Source of the DNA: JACIWB01 sp038818725
GTDB taxonomy: Archaea > Thermoplasmatota > E2 > UBA202 > JdFR-43
NCBI GenBank assembly: GCA_038818725.1
Contig: JAWAYL010000002.1
Location: forward strand, 1-64,000
DNA: 64,000 nucleotides
Direction of reading: 5' to 3'
Part shown: piece by piece, positions 53,706-62,418 of the stretch
Numbering within the stretch: the stretch's first letter is position 1
How the letters are laid out: each line of letters opens with the position of its first letter
The notes under the pieces: model-generated
What the model was told of the DNA's origin: nothing
Seen by the model: the letters and a program-made list of their open reading frames with translations, nothing else
Database searches by the model: none
Made by a program: the position numbers and the translations under genes

Positions 53706-54094
53706 TTTTCCACTATTACATCAGCTTCTTTTTCCTTTGCATCTATTATAACAATATCACCATCTTTTATAACATCTATATTAATTCCATCAACACACAC
53801 AATAGCGGAGATTATTGCTCCTGTCGCAACTATTGTTTCAGTTTCCCTATTTATTATTGCCTTTGGAGCATTTCCATTTTTTTTCAAAGCATAAATTACG
53901 TAGGAGCCGACTGTTGAGCCTTTTCCACACGGAAATACAAAAATCTTATCCTTTATGCTTTTTCCATAAATTGGGCTATTTTTATCAATGATTATGCCTG
54001 TTTTTGTATCAACGCTTCCATAAAAGCTAAAAGCTTCTTTGCTCACTATTGCTTCACCTCTTACTTTTCCAGGATATATTGTTCTTCCTTTCAT
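53702..54094 (-). CDS. phosphomevalonate dehydratase small subunit (aconitase X swivel, DUF126)
   Basis: 130 residues from the ATG at 54094 (MKGRTIYPGKVRGEAIVSKE). The aconitase X swivel domain signatures are present: GEAIVSKEAFSFYGSVD and FPCGKGSTVGSYVIYALKKN. With the large subunit it dehydrates mevalonate 5-phosphate to trans-anhydromevalonate phosphate. The earlier in-frame ATG (54136) is rejected because the ATG at 54094 overlaps the large-subunit stop as ATGA, the usual coupling here. Confidence 0.9.
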   Translation of the reverse strand: MKGRTIYPGKVRGEAIVSKEAFSFYGSVDTKTGIIIDKNSPIYGKSIKDKIFVFPCGKGSTVGSYVIYALKKNGNAPKAIINRETETIVATGAIISAIVCVDGINIDVIKDGDIVIIDAKEKEADVIVEK

Positions 54095-55257
54095 ATTATT
54101 TCCTCCATTTTTGCAAAAAGAACCTTTTGATTGCAAAAACTTGGCAAATAATGAGCTGCTTTTGCAGAATTTACACCAGTTCTTTCAAAAATTTTTTCAA
54201 GAGGAGAAACTACCATGCATGTATCCGCTACTATTTTTCCTCCCGCCTTCTCAATTTTCTCGTTTATTCCCATTCTTTCAGCAATTTCTTTAATAGCACG
54301 AGATGTACATATCCAAAAATTTCTTTTAGCTTTTCTTTTTTCAAGAAAATTTGCAATTTCTATTATTTCATTTAGGCTTGCATGAGGACAACCAAAAATT
54401 ACAATATCAACATCGTCACTATTGCTCAATTTTGAATAAACTTCTTCAATCTCTTCCTTTCCAACCTCAATTTTTTCCTTTCCCTTAATTTCATATCTCT
54501 CCGCTTCTGGCGTTATTTCTTCTACATGATACATCGCAACCGCTCCGCTCGCCGCCATCGCCGCCCCAAGTTGCTTTAAATCATCAATGCTTGCATCCTT
54601 TATTCCTTTAAAATATGGTATTCTATTTTTTATTTCCTTTCCTACATAATAGCCAAGAGATGCAAAATCTGTTGGTGATAAGAGTTTTGCTTTCACATTT
54701 ATAACAATATCCGGCTCTCTATTTTCATCTAGATGAAGTCCATAATAAGGAGTTAAGCCTGTTATTGCTGATGCGAGAGCAGAAGGACCGCCTTCTCGAT
54801 TTGTTCTTGCTCCTATAACTGAATTTGCAAATGCAACCGCTGATGATTCGCTCCATGCTATGTGTTGCCTAAAGCGAGGTAAATTTCCTGCAAGATATGG
54901 TGTGCAGGTCGCTGAAATAACAACTCCCATTTTTTTAAAAGCATTTATTATAGCCATTTGCTTTTCAGCAAATTCATTGCTTATTCCCATTTCCTGCCAG
55001 TTTTCTAAATCCATGCCAGCTGGATTTAAATAAGTTAAAATTTTAACTTTTGCTTCTTTTGCTATATCTTCAAGAAATTCGAGACCAGCATCCTCTATTG
55101 ATTTATATGAGACGCCTGCAATTTGAGCTGAAGCAACACGGATCATTTTTTCTGCTTTATAAACATCTCCAAGCCTTACAAGCAAGCGGAGCATCCTTGC
55201 AACAATTTCTCCTTCTTCACCGTCAAGCATTTTTTCCTGTTCTTTAGTAAGATACAT
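54091..55257 (-). CDS. phosphomevalonate dehydratase large subunit (aconitase X catalytic, DUF521)
   Basis: 388-residue aconitase X catalytic subunit. Conserved segments are MYLTKEQEKMLDGEEGE, SAQIAGVSYKSIEDAGLEFL, ATCTPYLAGNLPRFRQHIAW, SESSAVAFANSVIGARTNRE, and DVDIVIFGCPHASLNEI; cluster cysteines are expected in TCTPY, FGCPH and ADTCMV. Adjacent IPK and type 2 IPP isomerase support the modified (archaeal) mevalonate pathway over the classical one. The decarboxylase for anhydromevalonate phosphate is not in the window. Confidence 0.9.
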   Translation of the reverse strand: MYLTKEQEKMLDGEEGEIVARMLRLLVRLGDVYKAEKMIRVASAQIAGVSYKSIEDAGLEFLEDIAKEAKVKILTYLNPAGMDLENWQEMGISNEFAEKQMAIINAFKKMGVVISATCTPYLAGNLPRFRQHIAWSESSAVAFANSVIGARTNREGGPSALASAITGLTPYYGLHLDENREPDIVINVKAKLLSPTDFASLGYYVGKEIKNRIPYFKGIKDASIDDLKQLGAAMAASGAVAMYHVEEITPEAERYEIKGKEKIEVGKEEIEEVYSKLSNSDDVDIVIFGCPHASLNEIIEIANFLEKRKAKRNFWICTSRAIKEIAERMGINEKIEKAGGKIVADTCMVVSPLEKIFERTGVNSAKAAHYLPSFCNQKVLFAKMEEII

Positions 55258-55280
55258 AATTGAATAACTTCAACATCTAT

Positions 55281-55796
55281 TTAAATCATTTTTCTTCTTC
55301 TATTTTCTTCTTCAAGAAATCTATAAACTGTTGAATGATTTGCTCCGTTAAGCAACATTTCCACCGCTTTTTTTGCAATCTGCAAATTCTCAATTTTTCC
55401 TATTATTGCAATAGTATGTCCATAAATGCTTATATATGCCCCGCTTAATTCTTCTATTATTTCTCTCGCCCTTCCATTTTTTCCAATTACTCTGCCAGCA
55501 AGTCTTTTTATATGATTTTCCTTTTTTCCAACCCAGTCCCTTATATCAACTATTTCAAGATAATAGTCCTCATTAAATAGAAGAATTGCTTTTTCGGGAG
55601 AAAATCCTCTTCCAATTGCAACAACAACATTTTCCGCTTCCATCTCTTTTATTTTATCTTCACTTTCTATTTTAACTTCCCCTATGCTTGAATTAATTTC
55701 AAGTTTCACTCCATGGCTTTCTATCCTATTCTTTGTTTCCCCATTCTTACCAATTAAAACACCTACCCTATCCTGAGGAATTTTAACATATTTCAT
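55281..55796 (-). CDS. KH-domain RNA-binding protein (Pno1/Dim2-like)
   Basis: 171-residue archaeal Dim2/Pno1 homologue that works with RIO kinases in 16S rRNA 3'-end maturation. Two KH domains are visible, each with a GxxG loop: VGVLIGKNGETKNRIE near 11-26 and AGRVIGKNGRAREIIEEL near 100-117. I chose the ATG at 55796 because GAGTGATG is just upstream; GTG 55805 and ATG 55802 are alternatives. The gene overlaps the RIO1 gene, so both are coupled. Confidence 0.9.
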   Translation of the reverse strand: MKYVKIPQDRVGVLIGKNGETKNRIESHGVKLEINSSIGEVKIESEDKIKEMEAENVVVAIGRGFSPEKAILLFNEDYYLEIVDIRDWVGKKENHIKRLAGRVIGKNGRAREIIEELSGAYISIYGHTIAIIGKIENLQIAKKAVEMLLNGANHSTVYRFLEEENRRRKMI

Positions 55797-56499
55797 TTTC
55801 ATCACTCATTATATAATAGATTACATTTTCTTCATCTACATTAATGAATTTTTTAAAAAATTTTACTATGTTATATACATCTCTTCTTAAAAATTCAATT
55901 GCCATAGGATTTTCTCTTTTAACTGTCTGTCCAACATCTATTATAACTGGGTTGTTTCTATAAATTAAGACATTGTATTCAGAAAAATCCGCATGAACAA
56001 GCTTTGCTTTTTGATACATTAGCTTTAGATATTTTCTTATTTTCTCAAAAATTTTCTCAGCATTTTTTATATTTGCATCTTTAAGCAAGGGGGCTGGCTT
56101 TGCCTTGCTTCCTATATATTCCATTACAATTACATTTCCTTCAATTGCTATTGGCTTGGGCACCCTTACACCTACTTGATGCAATTTTTTAAGATTGCCA
56201 AATTCTTTTTTAGCCCATGCAAAAATTATGTTTCTTCTATCAAATTTTATTTTTTCTGGTGGGTCATACATAAGATATTTTGATATACTTCTGAAGGTGG
56301 CGGTATTTATCCTATAAATCTTTATTGCTATTAAATTTTCTCCACATACTCCTCTAAAAACATTTCCTTCCTTTCCAGTTGAAATTGGAAAATCAATATA
56401 ATCAATGAAACCATCATTCATCAACTTTGCCAAAGCATCAAGAGTTGTTTTCTCAAAAACCTCTCCTTCAGTTTTTAATAGTTCCTCAATTTTTTTCAT
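55783..56499 (-). CDS. rio1: RIO1-type serine protein kinase
   Basis: 238-residue RIO-family atypical kinase. Hallmarks: STGKEGNVFRGV nucleotide loop near 42-53, IAIKIYR with the catalytic Lys, the hinge region MEYIGSKAKPAPLL, the catalytic loop LVHADFSEYNVLI, and the metal loop VIIDVGQTV in place of DFG. Archaeal RIO1 acts in small-subunit biogenesis. It lies between aIF1A and the Pno1-like gene, with 4-base and 14-base overlaps. Confidence 0.95.
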   Translation of the reverse strand: MKKIEELLKTEGEVFEKTTLDALAKLMNDGFIDYIDFPISTGKEGNVFRGVCGENLIAIKIYRINTATFRSISKYLMYDPPEKIKFDRRNIIFAWAKKEFGNLKKLHQVGVRVPKPIAIEGNVIVMEYIGSKAKPAPLLKDANIKNAEKIFEKIRKYLKLMYQKAKLVHADFSEYNVLIYRNNPVIIDVGQTVKRENPMAIEFLRRDVYNIVKFFKKFINVDEENVIYYIMSDENEIC

Positions 56500-56804
56500 A
56501 AAAATCCTTTAAGTGCATCTGGAATAAGATTTTTTTTATCTAAATTTATTACCTGAGTTGGAGTATACTGATATATAACATCTGCTTTTTCATCTTGGAA
56601 ATCCCATGTTTTAATAATGAGTAAATCTCCTGTTTTTATCCATTTCCTCTTCTTTATTTTTCCAGGTATTCTTGCCATTCTTGTTTTTCCATCCTCACAA
56701 ATAATTTTTAGTCTGCCTCCTCCCATATGCTGTTCAACAATTGCAAACATTTCATTTTCTCCTTTTTTTGGCAGAGGTATTCGCTGTTCAACTTCTTCAT
56801 CCAT
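56496..56804 (-). CDS. eif1a: translation initiation factor aIF1A
   Basis: OB-fold initiation factor, 102 residues from the ATG at 56804 (MDEEVEQRIPLPKKGENEMF). The RNA-binding strand segment QHMGGGRLKIICEDGKTRMA and IPGKIKKRKWIKTGDLLIIK are conserved. The open frame continues upstream to 56849 in sequence that is not family-like. It heads the aIF1A-RIO1-KH run, and its promoter is in the 80-base divergent gap with DNA polymerase D. Confidence 0.95.
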   Translation of the reverse strand: MDEEVEQRIPLPKKGENEMFAIVEQHMGGGRLKIICEDGKTRMARIPGKIKKRKWIKTGDLLIIKTWDFQDEKADVIYQYTPTQVINLDKKNLIPDALKGFL

Positions 56805-56858
56805 TATAAAAGTTAATTTGTAAATATATATGAAGATATCGTTTTTCAAAAATAAAAA

Positions 56859-56870
56859 TTTAAATTTATG
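56859..56870 (+). promoter_or_regulatory. TATA box for the DP2 gene
   Basis: TTTAAATTTATG-type box ends about 17 bases before the GTG at 56888, with no ribosome binding site between. A leaderless transcript is likely. Confidence 0.4.
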
Positions 56871-56887
56871 GATTTGCTATTCTTTTT

Positions 56888-59800
56888 GTGGAAAAATATT
56901 TTAGGAGCATAGAAAACAAGGTAAAGGAATGCTACCAGATAGCTAGCTTAGCAAGAAAAAAAGGTTATGATCCCAAAAAAGAAGTGGAAGTAGCTTTTGC
57001 GAAAGATCTTGCTGATAGAGTTGAAGAACTTGTTGGTCCAAAAGGAATAGCTCATAAAATAAGAAAATATTTAAAAGAAAAGGGAAGAGAAGAAACCGCT
57101 ATTCAAATAGCTATTGAAATTTCTGAAAATATGAATGGAAGCCATGCAGAAATAATTGAGCAAGCAGTGAGGACAGGACTTGCAATATTAACTGAAGGTG
57201 TTTTAGTAGCCCCAATAGAAGGAATATCATCTATTGAAATTGGAAAAAATTTCGATGGAAGCAAATATGTAGATTTATATTTTTCTGGCCCCATCCGCTC
57301 TGCTGGGGGAACAGGAGAAGCAATGAGTGTTTTAATTGCAGATGTTGTGAGAAGAAAGCTTGGATTGGATAGATATAAAGCAACTGACGATGAAGTTGAA
57401 AGATATAAGGAAGAAATTCCCCTTTATGATAGAATAACACATTTGCAATATTTACCATCTCCAGAAGAGATAGAACTAATCATAAGAAATTGCCCAATCT
57501 GCATAAATGGCGAGCCAACTGAAAAAGAGGAAGTGATGGGAAAAAGAGATTTGCCAAGAATAAAAACAAATAGAGTAAGAGGGGGAGCATGTCTTGTAAT
57601 AGCTGAAGGACTATGCCTTAAAGCGCCAAAACTTATGAAACATGTCACAAGATTAAAGCTTGAAGGATGGGATTTCCTTAAGAATTTTTCCAAAGAAATA
57701 AATGAAGAAAAGGAAATAGAGCCATCTGAAAGATATATAGAAGATTTAATAGGAGGGCGCCCTGTGATAAGCCATCCTTCCCGCAAGGGCGGCTTCAGGC
57801 TTCGATATGGGCGGGCTAGGACTTGTGGGCTCGGAGCAACTGCGATGCATCCAGCAACCATGTATTTGCTCGATGGATTTATTGCGGTTGGAACACAACT
57901 TAAAACTGAAAGACCTGGAAAAGGAACGATTGCAACCCCTTGCGATAGTATTGAAGGGCCAATGGTTTTACTTGATAATGGAGATTTTCTTCAGATAAAT
58001 TCTATTGAAGAAGCAATTAAAATTGCTAAAAATGTTAAGGAAATAGTTGATTTGGGAGAAATTTTAATACCTTTTGGAGAATTTTTTGAGAACAATTCAA
58101 TTTTGCCCCCCGCAAGTTTTTGCTATGAATGGTGGATTAAAGAGCTGGAAGAAAAAGCAAATATTGAAGAAGTAAAAATAAAGCATGGAATAGAAAATTT
58201 TGAAAATATATCCTTTGAGAAAGCAATTGAGCTATCGAAAGAATATGAAATTCCTCTCCATCCTTCCTATAATCTATTTTGGCATGATATAAGTAAGGAT
58301 GATTTTCAGATTTTGAGAGATTTTATAAAAAAAGCAACATATGATGGTAAATTATATCTTGAAAAGGATAAAAAATTGAAGGAGATTTTACTTAATTTAG
58401 GAGTTACTCATCTTGAAAGAGATAGATATGTTATAGATAAATATGCTGAAGTGCTAATTAAATGCTGTGGATTTGAAATAATTGATGGAAAAATTTTTGA
58501 AGTTAAAAATAGCTCAAAAGAAGCAATTGAAGCAGTTCAAGAAATTCTTGGAATAAAAATAATTCCTAAATCAATTCATAGAATAGGAGCAAGAATGGGC
58601 AGACCTGAGAAATCTGCTGAAAGGAAAATGTCCCCAGCGCCGCATGTTCTTTTCCCTGTAGGAATTGAAAAAGGAGGAAAGGAAAGAATTTTAAATACAA
58701 CTGGAAAAATAATTGTTGAGTTAGGGGAAAGAAAATGCGAAAACTGCGGAAAAATAAGCTATAAAACAAAATGTGAATGCGGCGGCCATACATATTTTAC
58801 AGGAAATATAAGAAATTTTGAAATAAATGTTCAGGAAGAACTGAATAAAGCGGAAAAGAAAATAAATACTCAAGTAAAGAAAGTAAAGGGAGTTATTGGT
58901 TTATCCTCTTTAAGTAAAACTCCAGAGTGCATAGAAAAGGGAATTATAAGAGCAAAATATGATATTTATGTTTTTAAAGATGGAACGATAAGATATGATA
59001 TGACAAATATGCCATTAACACATTTTAAACCATATGAAATAGGTGTTTCTGTAGAAAAATTAAGGGAATTGGGATATGAATATGATTATAAAGGAAATAA
59101 GCTTGAGAGAAGTGATCAAATTGTTGAATTGATGCCACAAGATGTTATACCTTCAAAAAAATGTGGAGAATATTTTTTGAGAGTAGCTAAGTATATAGAT
59201 GAATTGCTTTCAAAAATTTATGGAATGAATGCATATTACAATGCAAATAGTTTAGAAGATTTAATTGGTCATTTAGTTGTTGGTTTATCCCCCCATACAT
59301 CAGCCGGAATTGTTGGGAGAATAATTGGATTTACAGATTTGAATGTTTGCTGTGCTCATCCTTTTTTCCATGCAGCAAAAAGGAGAAATTGCGATGGTGA
59401 TGAAGATTCTTTAATGTTGCTTACTGATGTGTTAATAAATTTCTCAAAAGAATATATACCTGAAAAAAGAGGTGGAAAAATGGACTTGCCTCTTGTTATT
59501 GCAACAAGGATTTCTCCAAATGAAATAGATAAGGAAGCATTGAGTTTAGATGTTTTAAATTCCTATCCTTTAATATTTTATAGAAAAACTTTTAGTTATG
59601 CTCATCCAAAAGAAATTGAAAAAGAAATGGATTTAGTTGCTAATAGGCTGGGAAGCGAAAGGGAATATAAATTTTTTGGATTCACTCATGATACAAGCAG
59701 CATAGAGAATGCCCCAAAAACATCTTCATATAAGCTATATGAAAATATGGAAGATAAAGTAATGGCACAGATAAATTTAGCAATAAAAATAAGAGCGGTT

Positions 59801-60136
59801 GATGAAGTAGATGTTGTTACAAAAATAATTGAGAAGCATTTTCTTCCTGACTTAGTAGGAAATTTAAAAGCTTTTACAAAACAGCAGTTCAGATGCACAA
59901 ATTGCAATACAAAGTATAGACGCATCCCTTTAACTGGAAAATGTGAAAAATGCAAAAGCCAACTATTGCTGACAGTTCATGAAAGTTCTATAAAGAAATA
60001 TTTAGCAACAATAAAAAAACTAGCTGAAGAATTTAACATACCAAACTATACAAAACAGAGAATATTCCTTTCAGAAAAATTTGTTGATTCTTTATTTAAA
60101 AATGAAAAAGATAAAAAACTAATAGATTTCTTCTAA
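56888..60136 (+). CDS. polC: DNA polymerase II (PolD) large subunit DP2
   Basis: Catalytic subunit of the archaeal replicative polymerase D, 1082 residues, GTG start. The catalytic acidic motif is in AKRRNCDGDEDSLMLL near 830-845 (NxDGDED). Two zinc-binding motifs are visible: CENCGKISYKTKCECGG near 617-633 and CTNCNTKYRRIPLTGKCEKC near 1001-1020. The typical DP2 site for inteins is uninterrupted here. The small subunit DP1 is not in the window. Presence excludes Crenarchaeota. It runs divergently from aIF1A and ends 34 bases before tRNA-Tyr. Confidence 0.95.
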   Translation: MEKYFRSIENKVKECYQIASLARKKGYDPKKEVEVAFAKDLADRVEELVGPKGIAHKIRKYLKEKGREETAIQIAIEISENMNGSHAEIIEQAVRTGLAILTEGVLVAPIEGISSIEIGKNFDGSKYVDLYFSGPIRSAGGTGEAMSVLIADVVRRKLGLDRYKATDDEVERYKEEIPLYDRITHLQYLPSPEEIELIIRNCPICINGEPTEKEEVMGKRDLPRIKTNRVRGGACLVIAEGLCLKAPKLMKHVTRLKLEGWDFLKNFSKEINEEKEIEPSERYIEDLIGGRPVISHPSRKGGFRLRYGRARTCGLGATAMHPATMYLLDGFIAVGTQLKTERPGKGTIATPCDSIEGPMVLLDNGDFLQINSIEEAIKIAKNVKEIVDLGEILIPFGEFFENNSILPPASFCYEWWIKELEEKANIEEVKIKHGIENFENISFEKAIELSKEYEIPLHPSYNLFWHDISKDDFQILRDFIKKATYDGKLYLEKDKKLKEILLNLGVTHLERDRYVIDKYAEVLIKCCGFEIIDGKIFEVKNSSKEAIEAVQEILGIKIIPKSIHRIGARMGRPEKSAERKMSPAPHVLFPVGIEKGGKERILNTTGKIIVELGERKCENCGKISYKTKCECGGHTYFTGNIRNFEINVQEELNKAEKKINTQVKKVKGVIGLSSLSKTPECIEKGIIRAKYDIYVFKDGTIRYDMTNMPLTHFKPYEIGVSVEKLRELGYEYDYKGNKLERSDQIVELMPQDVIPSKKCGEYFLRVAKYIDELLSKIYGMNAYYNANSLEDLIGHLVVGLSPHTSAGIVGRIIGFTDLNVCCAHPFFHAAKRRNCDGDEDSLMLLTDVLINFSKEYIPEKRGGKMDLPLVIATRISPNEIDKEALSLDVLNSYPLIFYRKTFSYAHPKEIEKEMDLVANRLGSEREYKFFGFTHDTSSIENAPKTSSYKLYENMEDKVMAQINLAIKIRAVDEVDVVTKIIEKHFLPDLVGNLKAFTKQQFRCTNCNTKYRRIPLTGKCEKCKSQLLLTVHESSIKKYLATIKKLAEEFNIPNYTKQRIFLSEKFVDSLFKNEKDKKLIDFF

Positions 60137-60170
60137 CAAAAAATTTAAAAAAATATTATATATATTATTG

Positions 60171-60279
60171 CCCGGCGTAACTCAGACTGGTAGAGTGGCG
60201 GACTGTAGTTGCATCTCTTGGGCTATAACCCACCGCCGCGGAAATCCGCAAGTCGCTGGTTCAAATCCGGCCGCCGGGA
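60171..60279 (+). tRNA. tRNA-Tyr(GUA) with 35-nt intron
   Basis: Acceptor CCCGGCG pairs with CGCCGGG, discriminator A. Anticodon stem GCGGA/TCCGC and loop CTGTAGA give GTA once the intron at 60209-60243 (between nucleotides 37 and 38) is removed. The intron fits a relaxed bulge-helix-bulge: 3-nt bulges AGT and AAA around a 4-bp CTGT/GCGG helix with two G-U pairs, and an internal TGGG/CCCA hairpin. T-arm GCTGG-TTCAAAT-CCGGC. A standard archaeal intron site. Confidence 0.95.
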
Positions 60280-60334
60280 CTAATTTTTATGGGTAAAAAT
60301 TTATATAGGAAGAATTTCATGAAATTTAGAAAGA

Positions 60335-61063
60335 ATGAGATTGCTCATAAAGCTTAAAGATGAGAAAAAGCAGGCTATAGATAATTCATATCACAAGTTA
60401 CAGGGGTTTGTTTATAAATTGATGAAAAATGATTATTCATCGCTTCATGATAAAAAAGGATACAAGTTTTTCTGCTTTTCAAATATATTTCCTTTTGAAG
60501 AAAATAGGATAAGAAATTTTATAATTTCGTCACCAAGCAATGAAATTATAAATTCAATTTCAAAAAATATTGAAATAGGAAAATTGGTAAATATAGGAGA
60601 AATGCAATTTAGAATTAAAGAATTCTCAATTTTTAATGTTAAAATTCCAAAAAGAAATGTTCATATCTGCTGTTCTACGCCTATTATAATAAGAATTCCT
60701 GAGGCAAAATATGATAAATATAAAATTCCTGAAGAAGAAAGGAAGGCAAGATATGTTTATTGGCGTCCGAAATATAGCTTTGAAGCATTTTTAAAGCAAC
60801 TAACAGAAAATTTAATAAAAAAATTCAATGATTTTTATGGAACAGAAATTTCAACATATGATTTATTTGAGCAATTTGTTTTTAAAAAAGTTGTTGCAAA
60901 TGAATTAATCATCAATGGAAAAGCATATCCAGTAATAGGAAGCATATGGGAATTTATATGGCATAATATGGATTCGATGCAAAGAAAAATTATTGAATTT
61001 GGATTAGATACTGGCTTCGGAGAAAGAAATAGCTTTGGATTTGGTTTTGTAAATGTGGTCTAG
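60335..61063 (+). CDS. cas6: CRISPR-associated endoribonuclease Cas6
   Basis: 242-residue Cas6, the nuclease that cuts CRISPR transcripts within repeats. The N-terminal RAMP fold contains AIDNSYHKLQGFVYKLM (with His20) and SSLHDKKGYKFFCFSN, where His38 is a candidate catalytic residue together with nearby lysines. The C-terminal glycine-rich loop GFGERNSFGFGFVN is the Cas6 hallmark. It points toward the csm genes on the other strand. No repeat array lies beside it. Confidence 0.85.
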   Translation: MRLLIKLKDEKKQAIDNSYHKLQGFVYKLMKNDYSSLHDKKGYKFFCFSNIFPFEENRIRNFIISSPSNEIINSISKNIEIGKLVNIGEMQFRIKEFSIFNVKIPKRNVHICCSTPIIIRIPEAKYDKYKIPEEERKARYVYWRPKYSFEAFLKQLTENLIKKFNDFYGTEISTYDLFEQFVFKKVVANELIINGKAYPVIGSIWEFIWHNMDSMQRKIIEFGLDTGFGERNSFGFGFVNVV

Positions 61064-61072
61064 ATGATAGAA

Positions 61073-62416
61073 TTACGAAACCAAGGATTTCAAAGAGTTC
61101 AGACAAGATTTTAAATCTTCTATAATATCTCCTTCGTACTTCTCTTTAATGGTATCTTCTGATACTCCGCAGAATCCGTGCCCTAAAATGCTTTTATTTC
61201 TTATTTCGTTTAAAGTATCCAATTTGTCTCCTAAACTTTTGACTATTTTCATTATTTCCTTCAATTTTGTATCTCTTTCTTTACTTATAAGATATCCAAT
61301 AACCTTTCTCAAAACAAGGGTATTTGGCTCGCTATAATTTATTTTATCCTTTTGGAGAGATTCTAATAATTCCTCATTTTGTTCTATATAATTTTTAAAC
61401 TCTTCAAAACCTTTAGCCCCTTTTTCTGTGGATATTTTAGTGGTGTATTCAAAAATAAACTTTAATGATGCTTCATTAAACCTAACTATTCTACCTAGAA
61501 AATCGATATAATTTCCTTCCTCAAATTTTATTAATATGTTATTAAATAGTTCATCAAGTAAAGCTATCAGCAATAGGAAATAATCTTTAGAAAACTGGTC
61601 TACAGAAGAATGCTTCTCCAACTTTTCTAAGTTATTAATAATATTCTCTATCTCGGATTTTTCTATACCTGAATAGCTTTCTTTGATTTTTTTATAATGG
61701 GTAATTGCTTTTTTAAAATCGAATAAATATCGATAGTACTCGCCTCGAAGTCTTTCTAATTCTTTATTATCAAGCAAGCCATATTTTTCTGCCAACTCGA
61801 TAGCGCCTTTATATTGATGTTTCTCTTTTAAACTTTTATAAGTTTCTGTAAGAAAGGCTTTGTATATTTTATCACCTACTCTTAGTAATTTACACTGGTT
61901 GCTACCTGCTGGTAAATAAATCGCTTGAACTAAATTTCTGAATTTTGAAACACAATTAAAGAGTAAAGCTTCATTCTCTGCCGGTGTGCCACCAGTTAGA
62001 GAAACAAAATATATATCTGCGGAGAATGATTTATTGAAAAATTTTTCATAAAATTCATACATTTTATCTCTATCTGCAGGATTATCATTTATCTGAATTA
62101 CACTAGTATTTTCACCCAACAATTTTTTTAGTATTTGAGCTATATACCAAGTATCTTGAGGATGGAAGGGTACCTGCTCTGTAGCAAATAAATAAATATG
62201 TTGGAGTTTGTAATCCTGGGTAGTATCGATATAATTAACTACAGGCCCTAGAAGTAAAGGCTCTAATTTTAAATTAACCCATTTATTCTGATTAAATATT
62301 TCTTTGCTTTTTTCATATACATTTTCATCTTTTTTAAAATAAGGTTTGCCATTTATCCCCAGATCACTTATACCAACATTTGCATATAGTATAGCATTTT
62401 TCAACCTTTCTTTCAT
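61073..62416 (-). CDS. csm6: CARF-HEPN effector (Csm6/Csx1-like)
   Basis: 447 residues from the ATG at 62416, preceded by GGGGGTG. The N-terminal domain resembles a CARF fold that senses cyclic oligoadenylate: AILYANVGISDLGING and the ligand-loop-like FVSLTGGTPAENEALLF near 135-151. The middle is helical. The C-terminus has the HEPN nuclease motif RNKSILGH (R-x6-H) in LNEIRNKSILGHGFCGVSED. In type III systems such proteins degrade RNA after target recognition. An ATG at 62440 overlapping csm5 is less likely. The exact subfamily is not certain. Confidence 0.75.
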   Translation of the reverse strand: MKERLKNAILYANVGISDLGINGKPYFKKDENVYEKSKEIFNQNKWVNLKLEPLLLGPVVNYIDTTQDYKLQHIYLFATEQVPFHPQDTWYIAQILKKLLGENTSVIQINDNPADRDKMYEFYEKFFNKSFSADIYFVSLTGGTPAENEALLFNCVSKFRNLVQAIYLPAGSNQCKLLRVGDKIYKAFLTETYKSLKEKHQYKGAIELAEKYGLLDNKELERLRGEYYRYLFDFKKAITHYKKIKESYSGIEKSEIENIINNLEKLEKHSSVDQFSKDYFLLLIALLDELFNNILIKFEEGNYIDFLGRIVRFNEASLKFIFEYTTKISTEKGAKGFEEFKNYIEQNEELLESLQKDKINYSEPNTLVLRKVIGYLISKERDTKLKEIMKIVKSLGDKLDTLNEIRNKSILGHGFCGVSEDTIKEKYEGDIIEDLKSCLNSLKSLVS

Positions 62417-62418
62417 AT

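Noticed and set aside
56888..60136. Intein in DNA polymerase DP2
   Set aside because: The active-site region NCDGDED is continuous and total length (1082) is normal without an intein. VAT was checked in the same way.
60280..60334. CRISPR array next to cas6
   Set aside because: I looked for regularly spaced repeats here and between cas6 and the effector gene; there are none in the window.
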